Translations under genes and position numbers: made by a program
The notes under the pieces: model-generated
The model's input: only the letters and a program-made list of their open reading frames with translations
Databases searched by the model: none
What the model was told of the DNA's origin: nothing
Shown here: positions 61,804 to 64,000 of the stretch, piece by piece
Numbering within the stretch: position 1 is the first letter of the stretch
Layout: the number at the start of each line of letters is the position of its first letter
NCBI RefSeq assembly: GCF_905220415.1
Contig: NC_059538.1
Location: 5,022,001 to 5,086,000 of the forward strand
DNA from: Colias croceus
Taxonomy: Eukaryota > Arthropoda > Insecta > Lepidoptera > Pieridae
Direction: 5' to 3'
DNA length: 64,000 bases

Positions 61804-62740
61804 GAGGAAAGTCACCAAATATGGAATAGTATCCTAATATGGAATTCCTTCATTTCTCTAAGACTATAAGTATGAATCGCAACATTCGACCATCTTCTGT
61901 TTCATTTGGTGTACTAATTATCGCACTAACACCATCGAGTTAGTTGCGCGAACGGTTTACATGTAGCAGGCGTGTTTTGTTTTGTTGCCGTGCAGAAAAT
62001 TTTAAGGTAAGTAATAAATGAGTATTATCGGCTATTATGTTTGTTTCGATAAGTGTTATACTATTTAGTATATATCGGTATTATGTTTATTTCACCATTT
62101 TGTTACCTTTTGTCTTTAAAATATTGTGAAATGAAAAATATTTAGAAGAGTTTGAACTAGTATAAAAATCCAAATATGGACAGTCGTCGGTGTCTAATTA
62201 TGGAATATTATAAACTTGCTATTATTTCTTTAAAAACTGTATGTAATGTTTGTTTTTAGTAACATACATGCATCAGCAGAGTCAGGAGGTTCTGTTCAAG
62301 ACTTCTTTCCATGGATGAAAGTGGAGAAAGTTGAATTAAATGCTTGTTGTATGGGCTCTGAACACATTATGATGTGCTGTTCCAGATGGATCTGGATTTG
62401 TGACTTTTGCAAGTAATTACGTAACTCCTTTCATTTATCACAATATGTTATATTCATTTAATTGATCTCAAAGATATTCATTATATTTTTGTCATTGTTA
62501 TGTTGATTTTTGCTTATATTCCATATATGGGTACCTATTCCATATTTGGTTACTCTTTTGTGATTTTGTTTTTTGTGTAAGATTTTAATTTGATTACTGA
62601 TATATTTTGTTAAAGGCTATTAATTACTACTTATAGATGTATGACTGATCAGTAAAAACAATAAACTGATTTAATTTATGTGAAGTTTTATTTTTATATC
62701 CCAAAAACAAAATGGTATTCCATATTTGGTTACTTTCCTC
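61804..62740 (+). mobile_element. TA-flanked DNA transposon with a spliced mini-gene
   Basis: A 937-bp element. Inverted ends start GAGGAAAGTCACCAAATATG (left) and GAGGAAAGTAACCAAATATG (right, reverse complement), matching for about 27 bp with one mismatch. TA lies on both sides, so the Tc1/mariner/pogo group is likely. An AATATGGAATA-type motif is repeated near both ends and inside (about 61,830, 62,173, 62,200, 62,520, 62,715). The interior resembles a gene: a possible non-coding exon ending AAG|GTAAGT at about 62,007, an acceptor TTTTTAG at 62,259, a Cys-rich coding end, and AATAAA near 62,660. No catalytic transposase domain remains. Confidence 0.75.
62261..62416 (+). pseudogene. Cys/Trp-rich C-terminal exon inside a transposon
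   Basis: After the acceptor at 62,259, 51 codons run to a TAA. The peptide ends with CC at 29-30, CC at 39-40, SRWIWICDFCK at 41-51, and has DFFPW at 14-18. The spacing of four cysteine positions around tryptophans suggests a zinc-knuckle-like tail, as found at the C-terminus of some DDE transposases; this is inference. It is probably the last exon of the transposase that the element lost. Reading begins at the splice site; the only in-frame ATG after it is internal. Confidence 0.45.
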
Positions 62741-62742
62741 TA

Positions 62743-64000
62743 CTGTTTTATTTAATTCGCCATTCAGTTTAATTTATTGGCTTGTGTTAACCATCATTAA
62801 GCTTTGTTAGAGAACAACAATTCCAAATTAGATGCATATTAAAGAAGTACCTACCTAGGTAAATATTATTCTACAATGGATACTGTCGTCTCATTTACTA
62901 AAAACGTAATTGTAACTAGTCAGAATTCAGAAAGATATAAATGAAATATTCGAAGCCTAAATAAAATAAAGAAGTGACGAAACACATTTTCAATTAAAAT
63001 TCTCTGAAATCTGATTCTGTATCAGTACCTACTCACGCAAACGCGCTGAAAGTAGGTACCTATTTGATGAACGTCTATAGCATATATGACCTATATGAGT
63101 ATTCTGGTTAACGCTAAGTTGTTTTTTCCTGTTACGCCATAGCCATATAAACGTAAGGGACTCATAATAAAATCGTAGTTAAACAAAGTAGGACCCATAT
63201 ACCTTTTCAGTGTGCTATCTATTACCTACACTATTATTGTTCAATCAATAATAAACTTGTCTTCTCTTACGAATTAGGTACGATATAATAATAATTATAT
63301 TCACGTAGATAATGTAAATTAATATTATAAAATTTCTATGCATTTGGTTGAACACGTTATAATAATAATGAATACGGTACCTACTCAAATAAATACAGCG
63401 ATAACAGCGAGGACCGCAGGAGGCACTATATTTTATAATACAGATATTATAACAAATAAAATTCTCATTTTTTGTCTAGATCATTGCTTTTTATTTGTAA
63501 TGTCATAATATTAGGACACGCTATCTAAATATTTAGTTTTTAATAAGCTTTTATAATGTAGAATGAATGCTGTATTGTCATCATAGCGCCATCTAAGCGA
63601 CATTTGGGTGAAACTATGGGTAACTAATATTCTGTAATGGAGTTGAAGGTAAATTAATAAAACGACATTTGTGCATAAAATAATTTATTAAATATATTGA
63701 AAACTCAAGATAAAGAGTTATTTTGGACAGAGAACAGAATTAAAAAGGCAAACATCAAAATTCAAAACACTCTTAAACAATGAAGAATTTTTTATTTATT
63801 TTTTTATTGCAATTAAAATGCCAGTGCTTACTTATTGTTTAATTGAGCAAAATAATGGCATGTGGTGCAAATCTTCATGTGTTTGCAAATCCTAGATAAT
63901 AAAGACTCATTACACTCACATAATAATCACCAAAATAGAATTTGAAGGCAGTGCAACTGTCACCTTAAAATTATGTACCTACCTACTTATGGTTTAATTT
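62743..64000. other. gene-free stretch
   Basis: AT-rich to the window end. A TAGCGCCATCTAAGCGAC motif at about 63,584 resembles pieces of lepidopteran repeats, but no boundaries can be set. Confidence 0.4.

Noticed and set aside
1..64000. CRISPR arrays, bacterial operons, riboswitches and rRNA genes
   Set aside because: The window is eukaryotic; no regularly spaced direct repeats with unique spacers and no rRNA-like sequence seen.

Overview
The window looks like AT-rich nuclear DNA from a lepidopteran (butterfly or moth). The main reason is a set of short repeats typical of that order: copies with a GCGGCTTCGCCCG head and a TTATAATATTAGTA tail, the GGGTTCCG...TTGGCCG repeat, LINE 3' ends with a GGCGG stem-loop, and MITEs starting GGGCCGATTTTTCAATG. 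No bacterial or viral gene organisation is present. Nothing here fixes the species.

Gene content is very low. The one gene I can model well is a secreted pancreatic-lipase-family gene on the plus strand at 53,849-56,217. Five coding exons join in frame, the Ser-Asp-His triad is complete, and only the N-terminal signal-peptide exon is not located. Two weaker single-exon candidates lie on the minus strand: a possible terminal exon at 1,851-2,116 and a possible first exon at 20,890-21,040. Most remaining short open frames in the window appear to be chance or repeat-derived.

The rest is a layered record of mobile DNA. Non-LTR retrotransposon remnants lie at 8.1, 24.7 and 48.1-49.2 kb, two of them with target-site duplications. 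The 48.1 kb copy keeps an intact C-terminal reverse-transcriptase frame. DNA transposons with readable ends are a 948-bp hAT-like element packed with GGTCTT hexamers (34.9-35.8 kb), a 158-bp hAT MITE inside another repeat (38.1 kb), a Harbinger-type element carrying a transposase fragment (32.3-32.9 kb), a Tigger/pogo-like element (15.3-16.0 kb), a TA-flanked element with a spliced Cys-rich mini-gene (61.8-62.7 kb), and a 2-kb element with GGACGCGAACTGG repeats (28.6-30.6 kb) that contains two further repeats.

Layout: 0-12 kb is mostly unannotatable AT-rich DNA with one 3.9 kb repeat, a LINE end and a small MITE. 12.8-13.9 kb is a foldback cluster followed by three copies of a GC-rich, strongly self-complementary unit. 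15-28 kb is scattered repeats plus a GC-rich possible promoter near 21 kb. 28.6-38.3 kb is the densest transposon zone, with several nestings. 39-53 kb is sparse apart from one LINE. 53.8-56.2 kb is the lipase gene, with a repeat in its last intron. 56-64 kb is sparse, with a tRNA-derived SINE remnant and one DNA transposon.
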